A stretch of DNA of 64,000 nt from Magnolia sinica. Its lineage: Eukaryota; Streptophyta; Magnoliopsida; Magnoliales; Magnoliaceae. The notes beneath the pieces were generated by a model. The model was not told the DNA's origin. It was given only the letters and a program-made list of their open reading frames with translations, and searched no databases. Position 1 is the first letter of the stretch; each line of letters opens with the position of its first letter. The stretch lies in contig NC_080582.1 in NCBI RefSeq assembly GCF_029962835.1, positions 74,396,177-74,460,176 on the forward strand, in the 5' to 3' direction. Positions 43,430 through 54,489 of the stretch are shown in pieces. Position numbers and translations under genes: made by a program.

Positions 43430-43730
43430 TGGCTACTCACCCAGCATCAGCCAGCTAGCTGGTGTCAAAGCTCTATGGGTCCCACCATGTGTTTTATCCA
43501 CACCGTTCATTTTATTTTTCCATATCATTTTATGGGATGAGACAAAAAAAGTGAGGTAGATCAAAATTTGAGGTAGACCACACAGAAAAGTAATCATTTA
43601 ATCTCATTTTGCCTGTTCCCTATGGCAGGGTCCACCTAAGATTTGGATATACCTCAATGGACGGACAACATAGATAAAACACATACATCATGGTGGGGCT
43701 CACATAGCTTTGACGCCAACCGCTTCCAGT
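43430..43730. mobile_element. Foldback MITE, internally deleted
   Basis: Left TTGGCTACTCACCCAGC with GGGTCCCACCATGTGTTTTA; right AACACATACATCATGGTGGG ending CCAACCGCTTCC. Only about 300 bp, without the central loop. Confidence 0.7.
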
Positions 43731-43744
43731 ATAAATCAAATTAG

Positions 43745-44125
43745 GGAAGCGGTTAACAGTCCAGACCTTATGACCCACTGAATTCATCCTGTCCATCCAT
43801 TTTGCCAGCTCATTTTAAGTCATGACCTCAAAAAAAAACAAGTAAATTCAGTCTCAGGTGGACCAAGCTGAGAATTTATATTCATATAAGTCTTTGTAAT
43901 CTTATCAACAGATTGGACGACAAATAAACATGAAGTTGAGCAATACAGTGGGGCTTAGGAAGTTTTTAAAGGTGGGCGTTCAATCACCTTTGTTTCCTAT
44001 GGTGTGGTCCACCTGAGATTTCATCTGCTTCATTTTTTTGCCTCACGACATAAAATGAGCTGGCAAGTAGATGGACATGTGATCTACCATACATACATCA
44101 AGGTGGGCCCCACAGTTAGGGCCGC
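43745..44125. mobile_element. Foldback MITE, left arm eroded
   Basis: The loop GTAATCTTATCAACAGATTG and right arm CCTATGGTGTGGTCCACCTG with TACATACATCAAGGTGGGCC are clear. The left arm near 43745-43830 is diverged. Confidence 0.65.
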
Positions 44126-44586
44126 ACCTTGTTGGGTGAGGCCAGGCCGCACTTATCCCTCTCCCTCAAATCAGACCGTCAAAATAACGTTTGCTAGGCC
44201 GCACGCGCGTGTGGGAGCTTTGCCTATCCACACGCAGCAACACGTGCCAAATTTGTGTGTGATCAGACTATCCATCATGGCATGCACTGTTTGGTTCTAC
44301 TGGCCTAAAATCATTCCATTTCACTCCACATGAGTGCCAAAGGATGGAAAACAAATGGACGGCTAACGAATAGCTATCAGTAAATTTCGGACGATGTGGC
44401 CCACCTGAGTACTGAAACAGCTTGAATTTTGTTGTAGAGGATCTGATAGTTGCACCAACCAGATGGAAGCTCGGATCTCACATGTGCGTAACATAAATGG
44501 CACGTGTACTGCTTATGGATGGCCAGGATACCACACGCATATGAGCTTAGCAAACCTCATTATGATTATCTGGGGCTAAAATTCCG

Positions 44587-45080
44587 GGTATCGGATTGCC
44601 TGTGGCCCAAGCTCTTTGGGACCCACCGTGATGTATGTGTTTTATCTACGCCGTCCATACGTTTATTCAGCTCATTTTCGGGCTTGGGCCAAAAAATGAT
44701 GTAGATCCAAAGCTCAAGTGGACCACACCACAGAAAACAACAGGAATTGAACGCTCACCATTGAAAACTTCCTAAGGCCCACTGTGAGATTTTATTTTCC
44801 ATCCAACCTGTTCACAAGGTGACTCAGACCTGAATGAAGGTAAAACACAAATATAAGCTTGATCCAAGTCTTCTGTGGCCCCCAAAAATTTTTCAATGGT
44901 AGGCATTCAATGCCCACTGTTTTCTGTGGAGTGGTCCACTTGAGATTTAGATGTGTATAACTTTTGTAATAACGTTCTAAAATGAAATTTCAAAACGTAT
45001 GGACGGCATGGATTAGACGAATACATCACGGTGGCCCCCACAGAGCTTGGGCCACGTCGTGCTGGAGGCAATCCGCTTCC
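44587..45080. mobile_element. Foldback MITE, GGATTGCC-ended
   Basis: Left CGGATTGCCTGTGGCCCAAG with GACCCACCGTGATGTATGTG; right GGTGGCCCCCACAGAGCTTG ending GGCAATCCGCTTCC. The flanks AAATTCCG and AAATTTCG are a plausible decayed TSD. The internal arms GTGGACCACACCACAGAAAA and TTTTCTGTGGAGTGGTCCAC pair almost fully. Confidence 0.85.
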
Positions 45081-45123
45081 AAATTTCGAACCTCAGTCTC
45101 CTGTCAATATACAGAAGCGTTAA

Positions 45124-45447
45124 TACTCAGATAGAGTGTGATGGATGATACGCTAGCACTTTTTTATTCTTTAGAATTTGCATAAGTTTCTTACACTTGA
45201 TTCAAAATAAACTGTCCAGTTTATGCATCCAAACCTTAACGTATCATTAACCAAAAAAATCTCAATGGTCTTATTTCAAAAAACAAGTGTTCACGAATAA
45301 GAGGTTAGGATTCATGAAAACATCTAATTTTTTAAATGTTCTCTGGAGACGGTGAGTTCCAAAATTTAGCCGGCTTAATTCAGTTGATGTTTTCCAAGTG
45401 TCCATTTTGAAATGCCTGCGTATCAAGCATTACACTCAGTTAGAGCA
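45124..45447. mobile_element. TACTCTGGCAG-type MITE, eroded ends
   Basis: Left TACTCAGATAGAGTGTGATG with GGATGATACGC; right TGCCTGCGTATCAAGCATTA ending CAGTTAGAGCATCAAA. The inner motif GATGATACGCTAGCAC pairs with GTGCCTGCGTATC-like sequence. Confidence 0.6.
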
Positions 45448-45585
45448 TCAAATAGGGTATTATTTTATACTCTGATTGCATGTGATGCTTGATATGCAGG
45501 CATTAAGAAATTAAGAAGTTGAATTGGTTGAAGAAGCATAACCTCGATCGACGGAAACAAGTTTTTGAAATAAAATCATTGGATA

Positions 45586-45716
45586 CACCCTGATCCATAG
45601 CTCAACTGGTAGACTGAGTGGATATACGTTTCAAGACTTGAGGTCTTAGTGGGGGTGGCTAACAGTGCATGCACTGACAGTTGGTGTGTACTAACAAGCT
45701 AACAAAAATAAATAAA
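45586..45716 (+). mobile_element. tRNA-derived SINE, family 2, with TSD
   Basis: The A box TAGCTCAACTGGTAGA is followed by a diverged B-box region, then GGGGGTGGCTAAC, GTGTACTAACAAGC and an A-rich tail. It is bounded by 13 bp direct repeats at 45573-45585 and 45717-45729 (AAATCATTGGATA and AAATCGTTGGATA, one mismatch). Confidence 0.85.
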
Positions 45717-45756
45717 AAATCGTTGGATATTTTTCATTTCTAACAGTTCAATAAGA

Positions 45757-45816
45757 GATTTTTTTTGACTGTAAATCTCACAATTAGATTTTTTTTAACT
45801 GTAAATCTCACAATTC
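45757..45816. repeat. 30 bp tandem duplication
   Basis: Two adjacent 30-base copies beginning GATTTTTTTT and containing ACTGTAAATCTCACAATT differ at two positions. Confidence 0.85.
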
Positions 45817-46234
45817 ATCCACCAGCTTTTCTAAATGCTCCCAAACTTTACTTTACAAAGCTAAATCATTGCCTTTTCTAGACAAAAATGCTCTTACCTT
45901 ACAAACCCATTTTCTATAATCTTCTCTCATCTTTTGTAAAAACTTATTTTTTGCAAAAGAAAAAACTATTTTTTGGATTCTTCTCTCTTCTACATACAAC
46001 AATATTCCTGTACCTAAAATCTATTTTCTAGAATCTTTTATCCTCTTCATACAGCAATATACATCTACCTAAAACTTATTTTTTTGAAATAATCTCTCCT
46101 CTTCATATTAGAATGTACTTCCACCAAACCATTACTTATTTATCTTCATTTTAGTTTATCAAGAAATGATGAAAATGATGCCTCAATCAAAGAAAGCATG
46201 CACTATAGATATATTTGATCAAATTGTCTTAAAC
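45817..46234. other. Intergenic, AT-rich, no gene recognised
   Basis: Loosely recurring TTTTCTAGAATC/TCTCCTCTTCATA segments suggest an old tandem structure. No coding evidence. Confidence 0.4.
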
Positions 46235-46515
46235 CTAAATTGAAAAAAATTCTTGTGGGCCATAGAAGTTTTGGATCAAACTTGTATCTGTGTTTTCCGT
46301 TCATCCATATTTACATCATCCTATGAACATGCTGGATGACAGATAAAACATCACTGTGGTGCCTAACAAGGTTTCAACGATAGAGATAATTATTCCCACT
46401 ATTTCCTGTGATATGATCCACTTGATCTTTGGATATGCTTCGATTTTTGGCTCAACCCCTTAACTTAGATGGAAAAATGGATAGATGGTGTGGATAGACC
46501 ACATACATTCATGTG
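46235..46515. mobile_element. Foldback MITE, right half
   Basis: It contains TAGAAGTTTTGGATCAAAC, TTCCTGTGATATGATCCACT and GATGGTGTGGATAGACCACA. No left arm is visible. Confidence 0.6.
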
Positions 46516-46517
46516 AA

Positions 46518-46622
46518 CCTTGGTCAATTTCATGTAAAGCTCGCTCAATTTCATGTTAGGTTCGCTCAATTTCATTTGAAGCTCACTCAATTTTATGTTA
46601 GGCTTGCTCAATTTAACGTGAA
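46518..46622. repeat. 21 bp minisatellite, five units
   Basis: Five consecutive 21-base units each contain the core TCAATTT or TCAATTTTATG. The central units read GCTCGCTCAATTTCATG plus four more bases. Odd and even units alternate in their last bases (TTAG or GAA), hinting at a 42 bp higher-order unit. Confidence 0.85.
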
Positions 46623-47740
46623 GTTTATTTATTTACCGATATAGAAGCAATGACTATTGATTAGATCAGTAATTATAAAGCTAATGGCTACGAATATAAT
46701 GAAACAATGGCTACATTAAGAATGGCTACGGCCTTGCTATGATTGTAATTCGTAGCTATACTATAAAGGCAAGAGTATTTTTGTCTATAAAGAGTTAATC
46801 CGTAAAACAATCGTTTAGTTAGAGAAAATAAAGTTTGGGTGATTCAGAAAAGCAGTTAAGTAAAAGGTAAGATATACAGTGGAAAAAAATCTCGTACAAT
46901 ACATCTCTAGAAATCCTAAATTTCGATAATCGAAAAAGATTAATTCTTTAGTCATCATATATCAAAGATTTTCTTTTATAATCTAGACGGTTTATTTTGA
47001 ATTATTTGTATGCCACTTAAGCAATTTCTGACTAATTTTTAACTGTCTGTGTATCATCCATCACACGCTGCCAGAGTAACAAATATATATGCTATCAAAT
47101 AACTCCCCATTAAAATATATATGATTCCTTTGAATGTCACAACGCCCGCGTGTTCTGGTATTCGTTTTCCCTCGGTCGCGATTAATCTTTTAGCACGTGT
47201 CGCTACAAAGTGTGGCCCACATTATGAGAAGGTCCAATGATTTAAACCGTCCATGTTCTCTTGACTAACATATGTAACCCATATTACCGTAACCACGCTT
47301 ACGTGATAATTCTAACCATTGATTTATATAGTTGAATATGGACCATTGAAATTTTCTTTTCACTGTTCTTAATTCATCTACAGATAGTGATGGTAAAAGC
47401 CAAGATTTCAGATCAAATTTCATTTAATGGCCCAAAATAAGCATATTCTAGAACATGGACAGTTCTGATCATTGTGATACTCAGGAAGTGGGCCCCACTG
47501 GGCGGCGACAGAGCGTTATTCTATGTCGCGAGTCGCGACAGAGGCCAAACGAACTCGTGTTCTGAGCCCATCGACGCTTGTCCGATGCTGTAATTAATAT
47601 GACTTAAATACCCTTTAACTCAAACACACCTTGAGATGAGCGTCAAAAGAAAATCAAACGACGTCAGGGCCTGTTTGGGAATCTTTTTCGACGGTCTTTC
47701 GATTCTTTCAACCGTTCGCGGTAACCGAGAGTTACATATA
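46623..47740. other. Intergenic, no gene recognised
   Basis: It contains a TACTCTGGCAG-family right end near 47030-47085 (GTATCATCCATCACACGCTG, CCAGAGTA) without a clear left end. There are also repeated AATGGCTACG words at 46680-46730 and the small palindrome TCGCGAGTCGCGA near 47527. Confidence 0.45.
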
Positions 47741-48110
47741 ATACTCTAGCAGTACATGATACATCATACTCATGCACTCGCCAATTGTACACGTGACTTG
47801 CATGTGACCCAATTCAACCTTCTAAACTGTGGGGCCCTCTTATTAAAATCTATTTCCCTTGAAAGAAACATCTGATTAATGGACGTTTCTCAATTGAACT
47901 TGGACTCTGACTATTGGCTATTTCTTCATTTTAACCATCCATTAGATGTCCACTTATCATCCAGATACTGAATACTTTCAGTTTACCTTTTGTTTTCTTA
48001 TCCATTAAAAGTGGGCTCAAATATTTGAACGGTTTGATTTGAGTTGAGTTTCTGCAACGTGTACGGTTCTAAGTGCATGCGTGTGAACTACCGACCTCTG
48101 CCACAGTATT
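47741..48110. mobile_element. TACTCTGGCAG-ended MITE
   Basis: Left ATACTCTAGCAGTACATGAT, right CTCTGCCACAGTA. The order of inner motifs (TTGTACACGTGACTTGC, then GAGTTTCTGCAACGTGTACG and AAGTGCATGCGTGTGAAC) fits the family. Confidence 0.65.
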
Positions 48111-48705
48111 AAATCTTTTCTCTATAAATACATCCATACAAAGCAATCGAATATTTCACGAGACTGAGATCACAAGTACACACTACTTCACATGTGTTGC
48201 CGCTTTCAAAGGGAAAAGGGAGCAAACCACTGGTTGTATAGTTACTTAATACACATCCTCACCATTCCTACCCACGTGTAACTTTTTCAGAACATCCGAT
48301 CCATATAAAAAGTGGACCTCACCATAAATATCAAGTGACATAAAAATAATATTCATATTTTCATCAGACAGGCCACAATATCCACATCAAAGAATGAATG
48401 ATGATCTACCTCTTCGTATAGGTAGGCCCATTTGATGAGTGGATAGGAATTAATGTGATTTTTATGATGGTGACCAATGGTTACATGGCTCTGATGTCCT
48501 AAAAAATTTATACGTTGGCAGGAAAGGTGGGAATGCATGCTGAGTTCGCATGCAGACAGCTGTAGCTGATCCGTTTAGGGGTATTGTTGTCATTTCGAAA
48601 AATTGTAGCGGTGACGTTGAGAGAGAGACAGAGACCGCCTCGTTGCCTTTAACGGAAAGCTGGAGATATTGGATGCACCGGAATAACGTGATGGTTCCTG
48701 GAAAA
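48111..48705. other. Intergenic, no gene recognised
   Basis: No repeat or gene is confidently assignable. ORFs here overlap on both strands without domain motifs. Confidence 0.4.
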
Positions 48706-49038
48706 TTGTACACGTGGCACACATGAATCGATTTAAACGGTCCAGATGCTGGGACCAGCTGTTGATAGGTCATAAGCGTAGAATTCGGTTGATTGAATGG
48801 TCCCAACCTCTGATGAATGGACATTTGTTTGTTGAATTCAAACCTTCGGCTATTATATATTTTGACCGTCCATTAAGTTCACTTATCATCGCAGCAAGAT
48901 ATCGGTGTAATTTTAGGCTAATTGACCCATCTAAAGTGGGTCCCACAATTTTGACGGTCTGATTTAAGTTATATATATGCAATGTATATGATATCTGGGT
49001 GCATGGTACGAAACATAACACTCCGCAATAGTATCGGA
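48706..49038. mobile_element. TACTCTGGCAG-type MITE, partial
   Basis: It opens at the inner motif TTGTACACGTGGCACACATG and ends CACTCCGCAATAGTATCGGA. The extreme left terminus is missing. Confidence 0.5.
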
Positions 49039-49094
49039 GTTTCTCTCCAACGGTTTCGGTTTCAAGTTCGGACGCAGATTGCCTGCGATCCCAG

Positions 49095-49575
49095 AGGGCA
49101 AGAAGTTCCTTCGGACGGAGTCTAGGTGGGGCCCACTGTGATTTTTATGATAGATCCACTCCGTTCATCTGTTTTTCTAGCTCATTTAAGTATATGAACC
49201 CAAAAATTAGGTAGATCAAATACTAAAGTGGGTCACACGACGGGAAAAGGTGGAGAGGGAAATGCCTACCGTTGAAACTTCCTGGGGTCCATGGTGATGT
49301 TATATGCCATCCAAACCGTTCATAAGTTCATTCCCACTGGGATGAACTGAAAACCAAAATAAAAAAAATCTCAGAATGATCCAACACTTATGTGGCCCCA
49401 TGAATATTTCAACAATAGGCGTTCAATCCCCACGGTTTCCTGTCGTGTGGCCCACTTGAATTTTCGATCTGCCTAATTTTTTAAATTACAACTAAAATGA
49501 TCTGGAAAAACGGATGGATGGGGTGGATTTATTAGGAACATCACAATGGGCCCCACCTAGCTTACGGCTGGCAAT
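49095..49575. mobile_element. Foldback MITE, 'TTTGTGAGAAATC' subtype
   Basis: Left GTCTAGGTGGGGCCCACTGT and right CAATGGGCCCCACCTAGCTT are complementary. The loop contains GGTGATGTTATATGCCATCC. Outer GAAGTTCC matches the subtype ends. Confidence 0.72.
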
Positions 49576-49582
49576 CCAGGTC

Positions 49583-49583
<1 letters not shown>

Positions 49584-49618
<35 letters not shown>
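49584..49618. repeat. (GA)n microsatellite
   Basis: About 17 GA units immediately after a foldback MITE. Confidence 0.95.
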
Positions 49619-49620
<2 letters not shown>

Positions 49621-49739
49621 CCTCGGGTGCGGATCCGGGGCCAACCATGACCCCGTACGTGTCATTGCATCACACGTGGCATAGTAGGCTAGATCGAAGC
49701 CGCTCATTCGATGGGTCCAATAACGAGTGGCCATCTCCA

Positions 49740-50430
49740 AATGTCACATTTTCGGAAAATACTAACCCTTGAATCAGTGGTACAAAAATGGACACTAAAA
49801 TACAAAAGTCGGCAACGGCTCAAATTCAACGATGGAAGATCCATTTATTAGATGGTTAGTATAGTCCAATCAAAGCAATTTTGTGGGTGAGCAACGGTCA
49901 TTCAATGGATGCATTTGGCCCACCTGATAGTTGTATGAGCCTGATTGTGTAGGAACGAGCAGCTCCGATGTCACGTGTTGAAACATAGGATATACCGTAT
50001 CATCTCCCACGAGTTATGGTAGGATACATACCAAGGTATTACAATAGGATGCATCAGGACTTTTGCCATTGGATCAGCATCCTTTTCATTGATCCAAACC
50101 GTTCCTACGATGGGCCTCACCATGGATAGGGGATGCCAAAAAATTCATAAGTTGTAATATTTCAAAACTCTTTAATTATCCAAAATTATACAGATCGTCT
50201 ATATTCAAAATAAAAGAGTAAAATGATAAATGGGTTAAAATATTCTAATCGAATTTTTTATTTTTTGTCCATTAGCTGTCAAAGATAAGATCGTCGTATG
50301 AACGGTCTAGATTGTCGAAATATGACCCCTGATACGGAGAGTAAAGTCCCAACATATACTGTAGCAATACATCTTGATGCATTCTATCAAACTTATGCAC
50401 CCATTAGGCCATGACCCTCACACATGGAGT
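49740..50430. other. Intergenic; contains empty-site paralogue of 56545-57300
   Basis: The block 49767-49960 matches 56545-56573 plus 57111-57290. It lacks the 540 bp foldback MITE present in that second copy. No gene was recognised. Confidence 0.7.
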
Positions 50431-50511
50431 TGGGTAGAATCCGACCCGATTCGGCAGATCCAACTCGAACCGAACCGAACCGAAGGCCTGAATCGTTGCG
50501 GATCAAGTAGG
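50431..50511. repeat. Degenerate GATCCGA tract, unduplicated leading part
   Basis: ACTCGAACCGAACCGAACCG and related words lead into the tandem duplication that follows. Confidence 0.5.
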
Positions 50512-51185
50512 ACTACTCATATCCAATCGTACATTGGATCAAGTTCGGAACAGTGGTCAATTCGGACCGATCCGATCTGAATGGATCCGATTCGATCCGA
50601 TCTAACCCGATCCACATAATGTTCATTCAACACTATTTACTGTAACGTTGTCCACTTGAGATTGGGATATACCTCATTTTTAGTTTAATATCATAAAATG
50701 ATCTAGAAAAATAGATGGACGGCATGGATGAAATAAAGATATCATGCTGGGGTCCATGGAGCACCGACTATCAGCCATTGGCTGGTGGAAGGAGGACTAG
50801 CCAATCCCTCTGTTGTGCTCAAGGCTCGAGGTGCATCGAGCATCGAGAACTACTCATATCCAATCGTACATTGGATCAAGTTCGGATCAGTGGTCAATTT
50901 GGACCGATCCGATCTGAATGGATCCGATTCGATCCGATCTAACCCGATCCACATAATGTTCATTCAACACTATTTACTGTAATGTTGTCCACTTGAGATT
51001 GGGATATACCTCATTTTTAGTTTAATATCATAAAATGATCTAGAAAAATAGATGGACGGCATGGATGAAATAAAGATATCATGCTGGGGTCCACAGAGCA
51101 CCGACTATCAGCCATTGGCTGGTGGAAGGAGGACTAGCCAATCCCTCTGTTGTGCTCAAGGCTCGAGGTGCATCGAACATCGAGC
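50512..51185. repeat. 337 bp tandem duplication (two copies, ~98% identical by eye)
   Basis: Copy 1 is 50512-50848 and copy 2 is 50849-51185. Reading both through, I count 6 substitutions and no indels. Each unit joins a GATCCGATCTGAATGGATCC tract to a foldback-MITE right arm with GATGGACGGCATGGATGAAA and GGACTAGCCAATCCC. Paired ORFs in the two copies are duplicates of noncoding sequence. Confidence 0.93.
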
Positions 51186-51225
51186 TCTAAAACAGAGCCA
51201 GGGGAAAAGGTTCTATGCTGTCCAG

Positions 51226-51545
51226 CTCATGGGAACTTCCCATGAGATCGAGCTGTGTGGGCCCCACCGTGCATTTGATGGGTCCCCTTTAAATTATAAG
51301 ATATCTCAAAAATCAGTCGTATACGGAACTCAGGTGGGCCATACCATCAAAAATAATGTGAAGACATTCTTAAAACATATAAAAGTACTTGGTGGGGCCC
51401 ACCTAAAATTTGGATGCATCTGAAACTTGGTCTGACCCCTCATCCAAGTGGGACACACATAATGGATGGTCTGGATTTGTTGACCACACTTCGGTGGGCC
51501 CAAAAAATGATCATGATATTTGTAACCGTAACCTCTCTCAACGTT
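51226..51545. mobile_element. GAGCTCATGGGAA-type MITE, inverted and partial copy
   Basis: The end CAGCTCATGGGAACTTCCCA and GAGCTGTGTGGGCCCCACCG match the elements at 16412 and 16943. The interior (TGGATGCATCTG, CCCCTCATCCAAGTGGGACA) is in reverse-complement order relative to them. Confidence 0.6.
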
Positions 51546-51612
51546 TGTACATAAGCAGACTGGCAGGTGTACCATGTATGCACCATGCCAGCTGGTGTAT
51601 TGACGTAAGCAA

Positions 51613-51770
51613 GTTTTGTGGGTCCCATCATGAGGTGTGTATTATATCTAAATTGTTCATCCATTTGGCAGGCTCGTCTTATGGCTTGAGCTGAAAAATA
51701 GGACAAATCTAAAGATCAAGTGGACTACACTGCAAAAAGCAGTGGGGGTTGAACGTCTACCATTGAAACG
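51613..51770. mobile_element. Foldback MITE left-arm fragment
   Basis: GTGGGTCCCATCATGAGGTG and AGATCAAGTGGACTACACTG form a left arm. It is cut by a GATCCGA tract at about 51770. Confidence 0.6.
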
Positions 51771-51985
51771 GAGGATTTGATCCGAACCGTACCCAACCTG
51801 ATCTAACTCGGTTTTCCTGACCGAATTAGACTCAGTTCGGGTCAAGCTAGTAGTGCAATGGATCAGATCGAGTCAAAGGACCCGGACTTGGTCCCAGATC
51901 GGATCGAGTTCGGTCAGCGCATTAAAAGTTTCGGACCGAGTCGACTTGGACTCAATCTAGTCCAACTCGACTCAATGCCAACCTC
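51771..51985. repeat. Degenerate GATCCGA/GAGTCGACTTGG tract
   Basis: Recurring GATCCGAACCG, TCGGATCGAGTTCGG and GAGTCGACTTGGACTC words immediately follow a foldback left arm. Confidence 0.5.
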
Positions 51986-52044
51986 TATCCACACATCCAT
52001 ATGCATTCTAACCCTGGATCCACCGAGGTGGGTTGGATCCCTGA

Positions 52045-52460
52045 CCATGGGGGGCCCACTGTGATGTATTTGTCTTATATCCATTCCATCCATCTATTTT
52101 TAAAACTCAATTTAGGGCATAGATCCAAATCTCAGGTGGACCATACTATAGGAAATAGTGGCAATCGACTGTTAAAAACTTCTCATGGGCCACAAAAGTT
52201 TTGGATCAAGATGATATTTGTGTGGTCTCTTCATCAAGGTCTTTGGGACCTTATCAACAAGTTAGATGGCAAATAAACATTCTGGTGGACCCCATGAAGT
52301 TTTTAATAGTGGGGATTCACTCACTATTGTTTCGTGTGGTATGGCCCACCTAAGATTTATATATGCTTCATTTTTTAAATCGTACCCTTAAATGAGTTTA
52401 AAAATAGATGACAGTTTGAATGTATGGAAGATACGTCAAAGTGGGCCCCACCCATATTTT
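52045..52460. mobile_element. Foldback MITE
   Basis: Left GGGGGCCCACTGTGATGTAT and right GTCAAAGTGGGCCCCACCC. Internal GGTGGACCATACTATAGGAA and GTGTGGTATGGCCCACC pair. The loop TTATCAACAAGTTAGATGGC is intact. Confidence 0.72.
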
Positions 52461-53976
52461 AATGCTCCGTCCTCGAATGATAGGTAATTTACAAGAACAT
52501 GCTTGGTGCATAAACCATCTCATCTCTACCATTCAATCAATGGGTCATTTTGAGATGGCCCAAAAATGGCACAGATCTAGTGATCCAAGTCGTCTGCAAA
52601 GAATCTGATACCAAGCCCATGATCAACGGTTACAAAACATGATTAATCCAATTATAGGCTTCAACCAACCACTTGGACGGTCCAGATCAATACAAAAATG
52701 CCTCATAATTACTGATGGGTGTGTAACTAATGGACAAGGTGATTGATTGGCTTTGTGTGAAGCCTTAGCTTACTTTACATTATCAACCCTGTCTATGATC
52801 ATTATCACCCGATATTTCTACTTTTTGGAGTGAAATAAATAATAGTAAAATAGGTGGGTTTTGAGTACTTTCCACTCCACCAACTCAATGAATGCAAATC
52901 ATTAAAGGTTTCCTTCCTTTGTGAGCATAAAACTCTCTCATTAGATTCAAACACTCTTGTTGTCTATCAATCTGAAATGGTGGAAGCGATTGATAGTCAA
53001 CACTACAAAATCATCAAATCCACTTCTCCTCAAAATGCCCAACATGCCCCTCTATTATCTCCCATATAACTAAACTAGCCTTGGGGTTAGATGTTTCTTA
53101 ATAATGATAATGTTTTTGGAAATTTTAATTTCAATCACCAATTATTTTTCCTTTGCTTTAGTTGAATAGACTAATTCAACTGTAGAAGTTATTATGTTAT
53201 TGAAGGATGTTATCCTATGATTGTTGTGCTTACACATATTGTGACGTGTGTGTGGCATCGAACCTATCTCGTGGGACCATTTTGAAAGTGGGACACCTCA
53301 AAAATTAGGATGATCCAACCATTATGTGGGTCACCACGTGAATTTGTTGGTTTTGGCTAGTTATAAATTGTTTGCTATGGTGTAGGCTGCTTAATGATTA
53401 GATGGGCCCCATAATTGTGGTGGGGCTTAGGATTAAAGGTTAGATAGCCACACATGTGGTTGAGTAGCTTCTTCATGTGGTTGAATCATCGTCATCATCG
53501 GCACTATCTAACCCTTATTTTAATTAGTTAAGGTCGGGTATATAGATCTTATTCCACCATGCCACTCTATCAAAGGTCATATCTTCAGTTAAATTAAGTC
53601 ATCAAATCTTTTCTTAATATTTATGCTCATGCTCATTTAGACAATTGTGAGTTGAATTGTTGTATATAAATGTATGAGTAAATATATAGTGTTTAATTCA
53701 ATTGCACGCATTTGATATATTTATCTCACTTAGAACAGTTGCTCATGTAATTGTATTATTTGTAGTATATATACTTGGACCCATTTAACTTAGAAGCATA
53801 AGTGTTAATTACTTTTAATTGATATATATTTTTAAATTATCTTATTTAACCCTCTCTCCCGGTTACTCTAAACTCAATAAGCTTTCTCGTAGTGTGGTAT
53901 TGTGTTAGATAACTGATGCAATTTCAATTTGAACCAGACATCCTATGGAGTCAGCTGCCTATTGATTGATTGGATC
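52461..53976. other. Intergenic, no gene recognised
   Basis: The sequence becomes AT-rich after 53500. A block near 53270-53420 (TGTGGGTCACCACGTGAA, GATGGGCCCC) may be an eroded MITE. The ORF 52854-53069 has no recognisable domain. Confidence 0.4.
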
Positions 53977-54115
53977 CTTACTCTTGCTTGGGTGGTAGAC
54001 TCTCAGGAGTTTCAACACTCAGTCAAGGGTTCAAGTGTCCATAGGTGGTGAAATTCCACTAGCGTGAGTGTGTGGGATGTGTGTGTGTGTATGAAAATAA
54101 AATAAAATAAAAATT
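53977..54115 (+). mobile_element. tRNA-derived SINE, family 1
   Basis: A box near TTGGGTGGTAGACTC, B box GGGTTCAAGTGTCC, then GGTGAAATTCCACTAGCGTG, a GTGTGTGTGT stretch and an AAAATAAAATAAAATAAAA tail. Flanking GATTGGATCCTTA and GATTAGATGATCTTA may be a decayed TSD. Confidence 0.78.
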
Positions 54116-54489
54116 TCTTTGATTAGATGATCTTAACTATCTTATAAATGAGCCTTCTCTTACTTAATCAAAACCTTTTCTGCTTTTTTTTTTTAAAAAA
54201 AAAAATAATAAAATAAAATAAAATCTTTTATTATTCTTTTATATGCCACAGATTAAAGGGCTAGACCTATCTAGACAAGGTGATTTTTGGACCGTGGCCC
54301 AATCACTACTCTGAGAACGAAATGGAAGGTTTAGATTGAGCCGTCTGCCACATATTTGGAATGACATGGAGGCAGGGAAATGCTTTGCTAGATGCCAACT
54401 TTATATAACATTTTAAGACATTATTAACAAAATTAAGTAAACGAGGCTTGATCCACTGTCAAGCAGCCTAGGTTAGGCTTAACCGACAA
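54116..54489. other. Intergenic, no gene recognised
   Basis: A T-run followed by A/AT-rich sequence near 54187-54235 may be a further retroposon tail. Otherwise nothing assignable. Confidence 0.35.

Noticed and set aside
45586-45716. Possible tRNA gene from the TAGCTCAACTGGTAGA A box
   Set aside because: The B box is decayed, no cloverleaf could be formed past the A box, and it has an A-rich tail with a TSD. It is a SINE.
47515-47560. Palindrome TCGCGAGTCGCGA as a possible regulatory site
   Set aside because: It is short, isolated and far from any gene in the window; chance occurrence is plausible.
50715-51423. Two ORFs starting with the same residues (MDGMDEIKISCWG)
   Set aside because: They come from the two copies of the 337 bp tandem duplication and read through a foldback arm.
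52854-53069. 71-codon ORF
   Set aside because: No domain or homology recognisable by eye; its length is within chance for AT-rich plant DNA.
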